A stretch of DNA of 12,146 nt from assembly GCA_016288255.1 (NCBI GenBank), contig JAEEYS010000125.1:1-12146 (forward strand). The letters are read 5' to 3'. The notes below the pieces were generated by a model, which did not search any database, was not told the DNA's origin, and was given only the letters and a program-made list of their open reading frames with translations. Shown piece by piece: positions 12,093-12,146 of this stretch. Position numbers and translations under genes: made by a program. Every line of letters begins with the position of its first letter. Within the stretch, counting starts at the first letter, position 1. The DNA comes from Bacillota bacterium. Lineage in GTDB: Bacteria; Bacillota; Tb-RUG-66.

Positions 12093-12146
12093 ATGGAAAT
12101 ACATCTTCGTAAAACAGAAAAGTTCTATCTATGGCGATACAATCAA

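Overview
The window looks like chromosomal DNA of a low-to-moderate GC, anaerobic Firmicute of the Clostridia type. The reasons are strong AGGAGG-type ribosome binding sites, many T-tailed hairpin terminators, mostly TAA/TAG stops, a rubrerythrin with its rubredoxin domain first, a BioY biotin transporter subunit, and a tRNA-Thr with U73 and an encoded CCA. I cannot name the genus. Most of it is housekeeping and stress-response content in short transcription units; I see no phage, transposon or CRISPR array.

Region 1 (1-2820) concerns envelope sensing. The window opens inside a PhoR/WalK-like sensor histidine kinase gene whose frame is broken by one in-frame TGA at 663-665. The kinase core resumes in the same frame at an ATG (684) with its own Shine-Dalgarno. 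A terminator follows, then an ECF sigma factor overlapping by 11 bases a membrane protein that looks like its anti-sigma factor, then a second terminator.

Region 2 (2821-4860) holds a minus-strand tRNA-Thr(CGT) with promoter and terminator, an M24 Xaa-Pro-type metallopeptidase with a near-consensus promoter, and a small minus-strand GNAT-like acetyltransferase convergent with the peptidase on a shared hairpin terminator.

Region 3 (4861-7710) holds an IclR-family regulator, a coding-like remnant directly behind it in what would otherwise be called intergenic space, a terminator, and a two-gene unit (TPR-repeat protein plus an unrecognised 146-residue protein) coupled by a GTGA overlap.

Region 4 (7710-9960) holds endonuclease IV (nfo), bioY behind an A-rich leader with repeats and inverted repeats, and a reverse rubrerythrin. 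DNA repair and peroxide defence lie close together, but the separate promoter and terminator of the rubrerythrin argue against one operon.

Region 5 (9961-12146) holds a small XRE-family regulator whose promoter sits in a perfect 10-bp inverted repeat, a small unknown protein with a possible helix-turn-helix tail, and a convergent minus-strand gene for a multi-pass membrane protein of the nucleoside-recognition/Gate type.

The most notable observations are the split histidine kinase with a possible restart site, the two possible translation starts of the anti-sigma-like protein, the coding remnant behind the IclR gene, the XRE operator candidate and the structured bioY leader. None amounts to a clearly new multi-gene system.
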